Shown: positions 9,515 through 18,709, counted from the stretch's first letter. The stretch is 64,000 nt of DNA from Edaphosphingomonas laterariae (GCF_900188165.1 NZ_FZOS01000003.1:62001-126000), one strand, 5' to 3'. The notes: generated by a model not told the origin, from the sequence alone. Numbers and translations: made by a program.

Positions 9515-9903
9515 GTTGTGAGCCCCCTTTTTCTACAGCAACGAACCACTGGCAGAATGCCGCGTCGCCTCTCTGTCGGGCGTTGGCGGCGTTCCTCCGT
9601 CAGCCAGTGGCTCCATCGAGGGGGAGCCTATGGTGTATGGTCATATGTGAGTAATAATATTGTAATGCCCTATTATGCCATTTTGCGATAATGCAGATTG
9701 CCATCGAGCGACGCCGATCATTTTCTTAATGATATGAAAAGACGACATTTTGTTGAGGCAAATGTCGCCGGGGCAGGGACGCGCTTACAGGCCGGCAGGA
9801 CATGCCAACCCCCAAGCTGTAACCGGCGCGCGCAAGCCAGACAATCCCGGCGAGCGGGCCCGCCGGGATCATTTTTTCAGGGGACGGAACGGGCCGCCGT
9901 CGA
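9515..9903. other. 389-bp intergenic region, probable TonB-receptor promoter
   Basis: An AT-rich stretch (about 9630-9740) contrasts with the GC-rich surroundings and lies upstream of the receptor gene on the minus strand, so promoter and operator sites are likely here. I could not pick a convincing -35/-10 pair. The short frames across it lack start sites and family features. Confidence 0.5.
9844..9869. terminator. Hairpin terminator after the aldehyde dehydrogenase gene
   Basis: A 9-bp perfect stem (ATCCCGGCG / CGCCGGGAT) with an 8-base loop. On the plus strand it is followed by CATTTTTT. On the minus strand it is preceded by A residues and followed by TTGTCTGG. It may act in both directions, and it separates the long minus-strand operon from the TonB receptor gene. 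Confidence 0.6.
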
Positions 9904-11367
9904 TCAGCCTTCGTGGAAGCAGACGACCTTGGTGTGCGACATTTCGCGGACCGCGAAGCGGACGCCTTCACGCCCCATATTACCCCGCCTGGCGCCGCCG
10001 AAGGGCATGGCGTCGAGGCGGTAATCGGTGGAATCGTTGATCATCACGCCAGCTGCCTGCAATCCGCGCGCGGCGTGATGCGCGTCGCGCAGGCTGGCGG
10101 TGAAGATCGCGGCATGGATGGCATGGTCCACCGCATTGGCAGCGGCGATCGCATCGTCGAGATCGGCATAGGGAAACAGGCTGACGATCGGGCCGAAGGC
10201 TTCCTGCCGCACGATCCGCGCATCGGGTGGGGCCTGTTCGAAGATGGTGGGCGGGAAGATCGCGCCGTCGCGCCGGCCGCCGGTGCAGACGCGCGCGCCG
10301 AGCGCCACCGCCTCGTCCGTCCAGGCGGCCATGCGTTCGGCCTCGCCGACGGCGATCATCGGCCCGATATCGGTGGCCGGATCCATCGGATCGCCGACCA
10401 CCATCGCCTCGGTAGTGGCGACCATGCGGTCGCGGAAGGCGGCGTAGATCGACTGGTGGACGAAGATGCGCTGGACGCCGATGCAATTCTGGCCCGCGGC
10501 CCAGAAGGCGCCCGACGCGCAGGCATCGGCCGCCTTGCCGATATCGGCATCGGCCGCGACGATCACCGCCGCATTGGCGCCGAGTTCCATCGCGATGCGC
10601 TTGATGCCGGCGGCGCGGGCGATCGTCTCGCCCGTCCGCGCACCGCCGGTGAAGGAGACCATGGCGATATCGGGCGAGGCGACGAGCGCGGTGCCGAAAT
10701 CGCCGCCCCGGCCGGTGAGGAGGTTGAGCGCGTCGGCCGGCAGCCCGGCGGCGAGCAGCAATTCGGCCAGCATGATCGCGGTGAGCGGTGCCTGATCGGC
10801 GGGCTTCAGGATGACGCTGTTGCCAGCGGCGAAGGCCGGCCCGAGCTTGTGGCAGGCGAGGTTCAGCGGATCGTTGAAGGGCGTGATCGCGGCGATGACG
10901 CCGACGGGTTCATAGACGTAGAAACCATGGCGCGTCTCGCCCCCCGGAAAGCTGTCGAACGCGATGGTTTCGCCGGAAAGACGGGTCGCTTCCTCGGCCG
11001 ACAGGCGCAGCGTGTTGACGGCGCGCGACACTTCCTTGGTGGCGGCGCGGATGATCTTGCCGGTTTCGGCGGTGATCATCGCGGCGAAGCGCGCCGCGTC
11101 TGCCGCGAGCATATCGGCCGTGCGGTGCAGGATGGCCGCGCGCTCGCCGGTGGTGAGCGCCGCCATCGCCCGCTGGCCGACGAGCGCGCTGGCGATGGCA
11201 TCGTCCACATCCGCCGGGGTGGCGCAGGCCACTTGCGCGATCAGGCTGCCATCATAGGGATTGCGCACGTCCATCCGGGTAGCGCCGTCCCGCCACGCGC
11301 CGGCGATATGCAGCGAAGGGCGGACGACGGCGTGCGCTGGCGCGTGGGCAGGCGGCTGCGCGAGCAT
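9904..11367 (-). CDS. Aldehyde dehydrogenase (NAD(P)-dependent)
   Basis: A 487-residue enzyme oxidising an aldehyde to a carboxylate. The catalytic cysteine lies in WAAGQNCIGVQ and the general-base glutamate in AMELGANAA. The cofactor-site segments ITPFNDPLN and SFTGGARTGE are present. The sequence is closest in feel to the lactaldehyde, succinate-semialdehyde and phosphonoacetaldehyde dehydrogenase group, but the substrate is not readable. Its ATG overlaps the stop of the ThDP enzyme gene by one base, which suggests that it oxidises the aldehyde released by that enzyme. Confidence 0.9.
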   Translation of the reverse strand: MLAQPPAHAPAHAVVRPSLHIAGAWRDGATRMDVRNPYDGSLIAQVACATPADVDDAIASALVGQRAMAALTTGERAAILHRTADMLAADAARFAAMITAETGKIIRAATKEVSRAVNTLRLSAEEATRLSGETIAFDSFPGGETRHGFYVYEPVGVIAAITPFNDPLNLACHKLGPAFAAGNSVILKPADQAPLTAIMLAELLLAAGLPADALNLLTGRGGDFGTALVASPDIAMVSFTGGARTGETIARAAGIKRIAMELGANAAVIVAADADIGKAADACASGAFWAAGQNCIGVQRIFVHQSIYAAFRDRMVATTEAMVVGDPMDPATDIGPMIAVGEAERMAAWTDEAVALGARVCTGGRRDGAIFPPTIFEQAPPDARIVRQEAFGPIVSLFPYADLDDAIAAANAVDHAIHAAIFTASLRDAHHAARGLQAAGVMINDSTDYRLDAMPFGGARRGNMGREGVRFAVREMSHTKVVCFHEG

Positions 11368-12995
11368 CAGGGCTTGTCCTTGTGGAGGACGAGCCCGTCA
11401 TATTCGCGGCTGTCGAGCAGGGCTTCGACGATCACCGGGCCGTCCGCAGCGAAGCCATCGACAAGGGCGGCGCGCAGGGCATCGGGATTGTCGACGGTGA
11501 CGACGGGCACGCCGAACAGCGAGGGGCCGCCGATCGTGCCTTCGGGCCGGACCGGGGTTCCGTAGATCGGATTATGCTTCTTTTCCTGCTTGATGCGGAT
11601 GAGCGCGAGATCATTGTCGGTGAAGACGAGGATGACGATGTTGAGCTTTTCGCGGACCGCCGTCGCCAGCTCGCCCACCGTCATCAGGAAGCCGCCATCG
11701 CCGACCACGGCGCAGACCGGCGTATCCGGCCGGCAGAGCTTGGCGGCGATCGCGGCGGGCAGGCCGAAGCCCATCGACGACCAGCCGTTCGACATGAGCT
11801 GGGTACCTGGCGCGGGCGTGGGCCATTTCTGGCCGATCAGATGGGTGTGGGCGCCGACATCGCAGGCCATGATGCCATCCTGCGGCAGCACATCGCGCAG
11901 CACATCCAGCGCGGCGCAGGGGCCGAAGCGGTTGCTGTCGGGCGCCAGCCGGCGGAAGGTTTCGGCCTTGCGATCGGCGACGGCGGCGAGATCCCAGTCG
12001 CGGGGCGCGGCATCGAGCGCGAGGAGTGCATCGAGGCTGGCGGCGATATCGCCGGTCACATCGGCCGCAACGGGATGCTTTGCGGCGTCGATATCCAGCG
12101 GTTCGACGTCGATATTGGCGATGGCGAGGCCGTCGCGCATCCAGCTTTCGAGGTTGAATTCGACCGGATCATAGCCGATCGCGACCACCAGATCGGCCTC
12201 GGCATGGGTCTGGCCGACGACGTCGCTCAGCGCGTGGAACAGCACGCCGGCATAATGGCCATGGCCTTCGGGCACGAGCCCCTTGGCCATCGGCGTCAGC
12301 ACGATCGGCAGGCCGAAACGCTCGGCAAGCGCGATCACCTTGTCCCCCACGCGGGCATGTGCGGCGCCGAGGCCGACGGCGAGGATCGGCTTGCGGGCGG
12401 CGGTGAAGGCGGCGATCAGCGCAGCGATGGCATTCGTGGATGCCGCCGCCGGGGGCGTGGCGGCGATCGGGCCGGTTGCGGCTGGCGTCGCGGGGGCGGC
12501 GCTCAAGCCGACGGGCAGGCCGACATGAACCGAACCGGGGCGCCCCGAAAGCGCGACCTTCGCGGCTTCGGCCAGCATGTCGCTCACCTTGTCGGCTTCG
12601 AGCCGCGTCGTCATCTTGGTGATGGGGGCGAACAAGGCCTGATGGTCGATCCCCATCTGGGTGACGCGGCCGCGCATCGGGGCCGTCATCTCGTCGCTCA
12701 AGGCGATCAGCGGCGATCGATCGAGAAGCGCGCCGCCGACGCCGGTGGCGAGGTTGGTGGCGCCGGGCCCGAATGTCCCGAAGCAGACGCCCGGCACGCC
12801 GGTCAGCCGGCCGCAGACATCGGCCATGAAGCTTGCGCCGCCTTCATGGCTGGTCAGCACGAAATCGATGCCGTCGGTGGTGCGCAGCGCCTCCATATAA
12901 TCGACCCAGCCGCCGCTCGGCACGCCGAAGACGTGGCGCACCCCCATGTCCCGAAGCGTGGTGACCAGCGCCTGCGCTACTGTCGTTTCCGTCAT
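11367..12995 (-). CDS. ThDP-dependent decarboxylase/acetolactate-synthase-like enzyme
   Basis: A 542-residue thiamine-diphosphate enzyme. The catalytic glutamate is E51 in SHEGGASF. The central domain contains ILAVGLGAA, and the C-terminal ThDP/Mg motif begins GDGGFLMTVGEL and ends FTDN about 30 residues later. The large catalytic subunit of acetolactate synthase and 2-oxoacid decarboxylases such as benzoylformate decarboxylase share this layout. Pairing with an aldehyde dehydrogenase favours decarboxylation of a 2-oxo acid. I chose the ATG at 12995, preceded by GGGGACAGGG, over a TTG that overlaps the hydrolase gene. Confidence 0.85.
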   Translation of the reverse strand: MTETTVAQALVTTLRDMGVRHVFGVPSGGWVDYMEALRTTDGIDFVLTSHEGGASFMADVCGRLTGVPGVCFGTFGPGATNLATGVGGALLDRSPLIALSDEMTAPMRGRVTQMGIDHQALFAPITKMTTRLEADKVSDMLAEAAKVALSGRPGSVHVGLPVGLSAAPATPAATGPIAATPPAAASTNAIAALIAAFTAARKPILAVGLGAAHARVGDKVIALAERFGLPIVLTPMAKGLVPEGHGHYAGVLFHALSDVVGQTHAEADLVVAIGYDPVEFNLESWMRDGLAIANIDVEPLDIDAAKHPVAADVTGDIAASLDALLALDAAPRDWDLAAVADRKAETFRRLAPDSNRFGPCAALDVLRDVLPQDGIMACDVGAHTHLIGQKWPTPAPGTQLMSNGWSSMGFGLPAAIAAKLCRPDTPVCAVVGDGGFLMTVGELATAVREKLNIVILVFTDNDLALIRIKQEKKHNPIYGTPVRPEGTIGGPSLFGVPVVTVDNPDALRAALVDGFAADGPVIVEALLDSREYDGLVLHKDKP

Positions 12996-13012
12996 GCCCT
13001 GTCCCCGGTTCG

Positions 13013-13834
13013 TCAATTGGTTGGTGCGGTATAGCCCGCCGCGTTGCTGTGCGCGCTGCGCCGGACGCCGCGTATGCCGCAGGCGGCGAGAAAGCTCAGC
13101 ACGCTATCGTTGAATTCACCCGGCCGTTCGAAGAAGACCGAATGGCCGGCATCGACCTCGACCAGATAGGAATTGGGCACGCGCGCCTGCGTCCGTCGCA
13201 CGGCTTCGACGGGGAAGAGGATGTCGGCCGATCCCGCCAGGAACAGCAGCGGCGCGCCATTGCCCACGGCTTCGGGCGCGATCCGCGCGGGCCAATCACC
13301 CGCCAGCGTCTTGCGATCGACGCGGTTGAAGCTGGCGATCGCGCTGTAGAGAGCGGCCTGCACGGGGTTGGCGGCGCGGAAATCCGCATCGAGAACGCGA
13401 TCGAGCTGCGCCAGATCGGCGGTGGCGGCGCGCGCGGCATCCATCAGCGGCGCGACGTCTTCGCCCTCGGCAATCGCGTGGAGCGACGAGGCGATGACGA
13501 GCGCGCGGACGCGATCGGGATGGGCGGCGGCGAAGCTGATGCAGGTGCCAGCTCCCATGGATTGCCCCACCAGCACCGCCTGTTCGATGCCGAGATGATC
13601 GAGCAGCGCCAGCAGATCGCCGGCGAAGGCGGTGCGGCCGGCATTTTCCACGTCGGTGGAGCGGCCGAAACCGCGATGATCGAAGCTGACGACGCGGTAG
13701 GACCGGGCGAAGACCGGAACCTGCTGATACCAGCTGGCATGGTTGCCGCCGATGCCGTGGGCCAGCACGATGGCCGGCCCTTCGCCCTGATCTTCGTAGT
13801 AAAGCTCGTTCTGGCCGATGCCGATGACGGGCAT
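13013..13834 (-). CDS. Alpha/beta-fold hydrolase
   Basis: A 273-residue hydrolase. The nucleophile elbow VGQSMGAG gives S92, the oxyanion segment is AHGIGGNHASW, the acid lies in LAGSADILFP and the catalytic histidine in VDAGHSVFFE. The family includes meta-cleavage-product hydrolases, esterases and lactonases; the VOC and FAA genes nearby make a role in carbon-carbon or ester cleavage of a ring-fission product plausible. The start at 13834 is supported by a strong AAGGAGG. It follows the ABC ATPase gene by 19 bases. Confidence 0.88.
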   Translation of the reverse strand: MPVIGIGQNELYYEDQGEGPAIVLAHGIGGNHASWYQQVPVFARSYRVVSFDHRGFGRSTDVENAGRTAFAGDLLALLDHLGIEQAVLVGQSMGAGTCISFAAAHPDRVRALVIASSLHAIAEGEDVAPLMDAARAATADLAQLDRVLDADFRAANPVQAALYSAIASFNRVDRKTLAGDWPARIAPEAVGNGAPLLFLAGSADILFPVEAVRRTQARVPNSYLVEVDAGHSVFFERPGEFNDSVLSFLAACGIRGVRRSAHSNAAGYTAPTN

Positions 13835-13853
13835 GGAACCTCCTTTTTGGATA

Positions 13854-14612
13854 TCAGACGACGCCCATGATGCGGCTGAGTTCGACGACATGATCGCCAA
13901 AGGCCGGCAGGTCGCGGGTGACCGATGGATCGCGCGGGCGGGGCAGATCGATGCGGAGATTCGCGATCAGCCGGCCGGGCCGTTCGGACAGGACGAGCAC
14001 GCGATCGGACAGCAATACGGCTTCGGCGATGCTGTGGGTGATCAGCACCACCGTCTTGCGATCGCGCTGCCACAGCCGCAGCAGTTCGACGTTAAGCCGA
14101 TCGCGGGTGAGGGCATCGAGCGCGCCGAACGGCTCGTCCATCAGCAGCACGCGCGGGTTCTGCATCAGCGCCTGGCCGATGGCGACGCGATGCTTCATCC
14201 CGCCCGACAGTTCGTGGGGATATTTATCTTCGAACCCGTTGAGGTTGAGGAGGTCGATCATCCCGGCGACGTCCGCGGCGGCGGCCGCCGCCTGGCCGTG
14301 GCGGATTTCCACGGCGAGGGTGAGGTTCTTCCTGACGGTCGCCCATGGCAGCAGGTTCGATGTCTGGAATACGACGCCGACATCGTCGCGCGGGCGATCG
14401 ATGGGGGCATCGAACATCCGTGCCGAACCGGTGTCGAAACCATGGAGGCCGGCAAGCACGCGCAGCAAGGTGCTCTTGCCGCAGCCCGACGGGCCGATGA
14501 TCGAGATGAATTCGCAATCGTCGATCGCGATATCGACATCCTCTAGCGCCTTGGTGCCGCCGGGGCCGCCATAATATTTGGTCAGATTTTCGACGCGGAT
14601 CGCAACGCCCAT
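13854..14612 (-). CDS. ABC transporter ATPase (NitT/TauT type)
   Basis: A 252-residue ATP-binding subunit of an importer. Walker A is GPSGCGKST, the Q-loop is VVFQTSNLLPW, the signature is LSGGMKHR, Walker B is VLLMDEPFGALD, and the switch histidine is LITHS. The type matches nitrate/sulfonate/taurine and thiamine-precursor transporters (SsuB, TauB relatives). Its ATG overlaps the permease stop by one base. An earlier in-frame extension runs antisense-like through the permease and is not real. Confidence 0.95.
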   Translation of the reverse strand: MGVAIRVENLTKYYGGPGGTKALEDVDIAIDDCEFISIIGPSGCGKSTLLRVLAGLHGFDTGSARMFDAPIDRPRDDVGVVFQTSNLLPWATVRKNLTLAVEIRHGQAAAAAADVAGMIDLLNLNGFEDKYPHELSGGMKHRVAIGQALMQNPRVLLMDEPFGALDALTRDRLNVELLRLWQRDRKTVVLITHSIAEAVLLSDRVLVLSERPGRLIANLRIDLPRPRDPSVTRDLPAFGDHVVELSRIMGVV

Positions 14613-15370
14613 CAGATTGCCCGCCACCAGATGAATTTGGACAGAAGCTCGACCACGTAGAATAAGGCGAGCGAGAGCAGCGTGACCGCGAGCAGCGCCG
14701 CGAAGGTGAGCGCGGTCTGCGACGATCCCGTTGCGGTGAGGATGACGTTGCCGAGCCCGTTGTTCGATCCGACGAATTCGCCGACGATCGCGCCGATCAC
14801 GGCGAGCGGCATGGCGACCTTGCAGCCATCCATGAAGTTCGGCATCGCGGCGGGCACCTGCAGCCGGCGGAACATCGTCCAGCGGCTGGCGCCCAGCGCA
14901 CGAAAATGCTCCTCCAGATTGGATGGCACCCCGGCAAGCCCGCCGAGCGTGGCGATGACGATCGGGAAGAAGGCGAACAGGAAGGCCATCACCAGCTTCG
15001 ATCCGAAGCCATAGCCCAGCCACACCACCATCAGCGGCGCGAGGCCGATCTTGGGGATGCTCTGCAGCGCGATCACCATCGGATAGAGGGTGGAGCGCGC
15101 GATCGGCACGACGTGGATGGCGGCGGCCAGCAGCACGCCGAGCAAGGCGGCGGCGATGAAGCCGGCCAGCACTTCGCCCAGCGTGACCAGCCCATGTTCG
15201 AGCAGCAGGCCGCGCGCGTCCCAGAAGGCGGTGGCGATCGCGCTCAGGGAGGGCAGGAGATAGGGTTTGACCTCGAACCAGCGGACGCCGAATTCCCACG
15301 CCAGGGCGACCAGCAGGAAAAAGGCGGCGGCGACCAGCGGGTTGGATCGCGGCGCGGCGGCCCTGGCCAT
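14612..15370 (-). CDS. ABC transporter permease (NitT/TauT type)
   Basis: A 252-residue inner-membrane permease with about six helices. The cytoplasmic EAA loop reads FRALGASRWTMFRRLQVPAAMPNFMDG, typical of SsuC/TauC-like permeases. The start at 15370 is preceded by AAGGGGG. It lies between a VOC gene (2-base gap) and the ATPase gene (1-base overlap), with the binding protein one gene further upstream, so the three transporter parts are co-expressed. Confidence 0.93.
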   Translation of the reverse strand: MARAAAPRSNPLVAAAFFLLVALAWEFGVRWFEVKPYLLPSLSAIATAFWDARGLLLEHGLVTLGEVLAGFIAAALLGVLLAAAIHVVPIARSTLYPMVIALQSIPKIGLAPLMVVWLGYGFGSKLVMAFLFAFFPIVIATLGGLAGVPSNLEEHFRALGASRWTMFRRLQVPAAMPNFMDGCKVAMPLAVIGAIVGEFVGSNNGLGNVILTATGSSQTALTFAALLAVTLLSLALFYVVELLSKFIWWRAI

Positions 15371-15372
15371 GA

Positions 15373-15933
15373 TCAGGCGCCCCCCTTGTCGTCGATCAGC
15401 TTCTGGATGCGGGCCGGTGGGGCCACGAGGAAATGTTCGAGCGCCCAGCGATCGAAGGTTTCCATCTCGCGCCCGTCCCACACCCGGGCTTCGTGCGGGG
15501 GATGATCGGGCCCGATCTGGATCATGTCGCAATAGAATTCGACATTGTTGCCGTCGGGATCGCGAAACACGAGGAAGGCGTTGGCGCCGGGCCCATGCTT
15601 ACCGATGCCGCGATCGATTTCGACGCCGCGCGCCTGAAGCATCGCCGCGATCTGCTCGATCTCCGCCAGCCCCGCGACATGGTAGGAAAAATGTTCGACC
15701 GGCGAGCGGCCTGGTTGGTGGCCGGCCACTTCATCGGGCGTCATCTGCAGGAGCGCGAGATCGTGATGATCCTGCCCGCAGCGCAGGAAGACCATGCGAT
15801 CGTCAATCCAGTCCGACACGTCGAGGCCGACGACATCGCGATAGAAAGCGAGCGACGCCTGAACGTCGCGGACCTTGAGGACGAGATGGCCGAGCTTGTC
15901 CGGGCGGGGGCGATACATGGCGGGCCCCGTCAT
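15373..15933 (-). CDS. VOC-superfamily protein, extradiol-dioxygenase-like
   Basis: A 186-residue single-gene VOC protein. Three metal ligands of the type I extradiol dioxygenase pattern can be traced: H in KLGHLVLKVRD, H in EHFSYHVAG, and E in GNNVEFYCDM. It may therefore be a one- or two-module Fe(II) ring-cleavage dioxygenase, though glyoxalase-like isomerases share the fold. The ATG overlaps the binding-protein stop (ATGA). Its insertion within an ABC transporter operon ties it to the imported compound. Confidence 0.78.
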   Translation of the reverse strand: MTGPAMYRPRPDKLGHLVLKVRDVQASLAFYRDVVGLDVSDWIDDRMVFLRCGQDHHDLALLQMTPDEVAGHQPGRSPVEHFSYHVAGLAEIEQIAAMLQARGVEIDRGIGKHGPGANAFLVFRDPDGNNVEFYCDMIQIGPDHPPHEARVWDGREMETFDRWALEHFLVAPPARIQKLIDDKGGA

Positions 15934-16907
15934 GGCCGCGCCGTGGCGAAGACATCGCCCGCCGCGACATCGCCCTTCAGCGGATAGGCCTGTTTCAGGA
16001 AGGCGATCGAGCTTTCCACGCGGGCGGGATCGAAGCTGCCCGCGCCGTCCTTCATCAATGCGGCGGTTTCCACCATCTGCTGCCGCGTGATCGCGGGATC
16101 GAGCATTGGGAAACGCTTGACCATCATCGCCACCACATCGTCGGGATTGGCGGCGGCATAAGCGTAGCCGCGATAGGTGGCGGCAAGGAACTTGCTGACC
16201 GTTTCCGGGCGATCCGCCAGGATCTTGTCGGTGGTCAGGATGCCGCTGCCGTAGATGTCCAGCCCGAAAGCCGAATAGGGGATCCAGCCGATGGTGACGC
16301 CGGCTTCCTTCGCGCGCTTGTGGAACAAGGGCAGGCTGTTGCCTTCCCAGCATTCACCCGCGTCGATCTTGCCTTCGATCAGCGAGGTGACGACAAGCGC
16401 GGGATCGAGCTGGAGGAGCTTCACCTTGTCCTTGTCGACGCCGTTGCGCGTCAGCCAGGCGGGCACCAGCGCCTGCATCGGCGAGCTTTGCCCACCCCCC
16501 ACCGTAAGCCCCGCGAGATCGGCGGGCTTCGCGATGGCGTGGCGTTCCTTGACGTAGCAGAGCCCGGCCGGCCAGCGCGTGTTGATCGTGCCGACCATCT
16601 TGGTCTTGCCGCCATTGGCCCGGTTGAGCACCACCGAGATCGGATCGCCATAGCCGAATTCGAACATGCCCTGATCGAGCTCGTTGGCGGTGCGGATGCC
16701 GCCAAAGCCACGCACGACGTTCACGTCGAGGCCGGCTTCGGCATAATAGCCCTTGTCGATCGCCGCGATCACGCCCGCCATGCTGCCCTGCGGCAGCCAC
16801 GACATGTTGAAGGTGACCTTTTCATGCGTGGACTGGCTGCTGTTGCCGCAGCCTGCGAGCATGAGCGCCATCGCCGCCAGCGCGGCGCCGGCCGGCCGGC
16901 GGATCAT
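15930..16907 (-). CDS. ABC transporter substrate-binding lipoprotein (NMT1/SsuA-like)
   Basis: A 325-residue periplasmic binding protein. A signal peptide with lipobox LAGC predicts a lipoprotein. The mature part begins VTFNMSWLPQGSMAGVIAAIDKGYYAEAGLDV, the hallmark of the NMT1/THI5-like and SsuA-like family that binds sulfonates, pyrimidine precursors or aromatic acids. It overlaps the upstream FAA hydrolase by four bases and the downstream VOC gene by four bases. Ligand unknown. Confidence 0.92.
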   Translation of the reverse strand: MIRRPAGAALAAMALMLAGCGNSSQSTHEKVTFNMSWLPQGSMAGVIAAIDKGYYAEAGLDVNVVRGFGGIRTANELDQGMFEFGYGDPISVVLNRANGGKTKMVGTINTRWPAGLCYVKERHAIAKPADLAGLTVGGGQSSPMQALVPAWLTRNGVDKDKVKLLQLDPALVVTSLIEGKIDAGECWEGNSLPLFHKRAKEAGVTIGWIPYSAFGLDIYGSGILTTDKILADRPETVSKFLAATYRGYAYAAANPDDVVAMMVKRFPMLDPAITRQQMVETAALMKDGAGSFDPARVESSIAFLKQAYPLKGDVAAGDVFATARP

Positions 16908-17833
16908 GCCGCCACCCGTTCGGCGCGGACGGGGTTGGAAAGCGTGCCGATGCCTTCGGCCGTCGCCACCATTTCGTCGCCATCCTTGAGAAAGATGCCA
17001 CGGCCCATGCCCACGCCGGCCGGCGTGCCGGTGGCGATCACGTCGCCGGGCTTCAGCGTCAGCAGCGTCGAAAGATAGGCGATCTGTTCATAGGCGTCGA
17101 AGATCATCTCGCTCGTGCTGCCATCCTGCATCACCTCGCCATTGATGCTGAGGGTGAGGCGCAGCGCATGGAGATCGGCGATGCATTCGGCCGGCACGAA
17201 CCACGGGCCGATCGGCGTGAAGCTGTCGAAGCTCTTGCCGCGAAACCAGTCGTGCGAGAAGGGGAAGTCGCTGCGCCGGGTGAGATCGCGCGCGGACACG
17301 TCGTTGACGATGACATAGCCGGCGATGTGGTCCTGCGCGTCCTCCACCGCGATGCGGCGGCCGGGCCGGCCGATGACGACGCCCAGTTCCACTTCCCAGT
17401 CGACCCGCTGGCTTTCGGGCGGCAGGAAGACGGTGTCGCCCTGGCCGATCACGCTGTCCACCGTCTTGAGGAAGATGAAGGGCTGGCTGTCGGCCTTGGC
17501 GGCGAGCTTGGTCGCCATCTCCTCGGCATGTTCGATATAATTGGATGCCGCGCCGAACACGCGATGCGGGGTGAAGGGGGCGAGCGGCACCGCGGCGATG
17601 GCATCAATGCTTTCGCCGCGCGCCCATGCCGCCAGATCGGCCAGTTCGCCCTTCACCGCGTCCCAATCGCGAACGAGCGCATCGACCGAACCGATCCTGG
17701 CGGTCAGGGCGTCGCTGATCCGGGTGCGAGCGGCCAGCGTTTCCAGATCGTGGAGGCGATCGCCGAGCACGAGCGCCGATCGCGTCGCGCCCTCCGCCGC
17801 ATAGCTCGCCAGCGCATACCAGGGTGCCGTCAT
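16904..17833 (-). CDS. Fumarylacetoacetate hydrolase (FAH) family enzyme (1)
   Basis: A 309-residue FAH-fold enzyme with the metal-binding acidic residues in VDWEVELGVVIG and the downstream NDVSARDL, GKSFDSFTPIGPW and GDVIATGTPAGVG motifs. Family members hydrolyse acylpyruvates or act as decarboxylases, hydratases or isomerases in ring-cleavage pathways. It is the first gene of the minus-strand run that ends with the aldehyde dehydrogenase. Start is the ATG at 17833. Substrate not determinable from sequence. Confidence 0.9.
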   Translation of the reverse strand: MTAPWYALASYAAEGATRSALVLGDRLHDLETLAARTRISDALTARIGSVDALVRDWDAVKGELADLAAWARGESIDAIAAVPLAPFTPHRVFGAASNYIEHAEEMATKLAAKADSQPFIFLKTVDSVIGQGDTVFLPPESQRVDWEVELGVVIGRPGRRIAVEDAQDHIAGYVIVNDVSARDLTRRSDFPFSHDWFRGKSFDSFTPIGPWFVPAECIADLHALRLTLSINGEVMQDGSTSEMIFDAYEQIAYLSTLLTLKPGDVIATGTPAGVGMGRGIFLKDGDEMVATAEGIGTLSNPVRAERVAA

Positions 17834-17959
17834 GCTCGTCTCCAGAAATGGGATCGGTCGTCGTTCTGGAGATCAATAAAAGCTATAACGGAGGCAGATC
17901 ATAATGCCGGTTTGGAATATCGACCCGTCATTTTGCTATAGGCTTGGCCGCGCGAGCAC

Positions 17960-17995
17960 ACAGAAAGAAGCCGCCCCGGCACGGGCCGGAGCGGC
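17960..17995 (-). terminator. Intrinsic terminator of the FAH2/TauE unit
   Basis: On the minus strand a 12-bp stem with one mismatch (GCCGCTCCGGC ... GCCGGGGCGGC) is followed by TTCTTTCTGTG. It ends the transcript that carries the second FAH-family gene. Confidence 0.7.
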
Positions 17996-18024
17996 GATGT
18001 TGGACGGGCCCGAAGGCGCGCGGT

Positions 18025-18696
18025 TCAGGCGATCGCGATGTCGAGCGGCGGCAGCCCGTCGATCCGCGCGGAGAGCTGGTCGCCGCGCACGACCGGGCCG
18101 ACGCCGGCGGGCGTGCCGGTGAAGATCAGGTCACCCGGCTGGAGCGCCATATAGGTGGAAAGCTCCGCAATGATCGCCGCGACCGGCCAGATCATGTCGG
18201 CGATGCGGCCCTGCTGGCGCACCTCGCCATTGACCGTGAGGCTGATGGTGGCGTCGTTGATCGCACCGGCATCGGGGGCGAGCACCATCGGTGCGACGGG
18301 GGCGGCGCCATCGAAGCTCTTGCCCATATCCCACGGGCGGCGCTTGTCCTTCGCCGCGCCCTGCAGGTCGCGCCGCGTCATATCCAGCCCCACGGCATAG
18401 CCATGGATGTGCGATGCCGCCTGATTGGCGGGAATGTCGGCGCCGCCGGTGCCGATCGCGACGACCAGTTCGACCTCATGGTGCAGATCGGCGGTGCGCG
18501 GCGGATAGGCGAGGGTGGCTTCGGTCAGCAGCGTGCTGGCCGGCTTGATGAAGAAGAAGGGCGGTTCGGGCGTCGCATCGCCCATTTCCTTCGCATGTTC
18601 GGCATAGTTGCGGCCGACGCAGAAGATGCGGCCGACCGGAAAGCTGCCGCCCGATGCAATGGCAAGCGCGGGCGGTGCGGGCAGCGTGATGGTCAT
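18025..18696 (-). CDS. Fumarylacetoacetate hydrolase family enzyme (2), fumarylpyruvate-hydrolase-like
   Basis: A 223-residue compact FAH-fold protein. Motifs are IFCVGRNYAEHAKEM, FFFIKPAS, DLHHEVELVVAIG with metal ligands, GKSFDGAAPV and GDLIFTGTPAGVG. The short form resembles NagK/fumarylpyruvate hydrolases and acylpyruvases. It follows the TauE-type gene by 13 bases. Having two FAH-family members of different length close together suggests two distinct steps rather than redundancy. Confidence 0.9.
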   Translation of the reverse strand: MTITLPAPPALAIASGGSFPVGRIFCVGRNYAEHAKEMGDATPEPPFFFIKPASTLLTEATLAYPPRTADLHHEVELVVAIGTGGADIPANQAASHIHGYAVGLDMTRRDLQGAAKDKRRPWDMGKSFDGAAPVAPMVLAPDAGAINDATISLTVNGEVRQQGRIADMIWPVAAIIAELSTYMALQPGDLIFTGTPAGVGPVVRGDQLSARIDGLPPLDIAIA

Positions 18697-18709
18697 TGTC
18701 TCAGGTCTC

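Noticed and set aside
9726-9971. 81-codon minus-strand frame upstream of the TonB receptor
   Set aside because: It spans the terminator hairpin and the end of the aldehyde dehydrogenase gene and has no ribosome site.
11382-13034. 550-codon plus-strand frame opposite the ThDP enzyme (and a similar one at 9913-11565 opposite the aldehyde dehydrogenase)
   Set aside because: Both real enzymes carry all catalytic motifs on the minus strand; the frames are complement artefacts.
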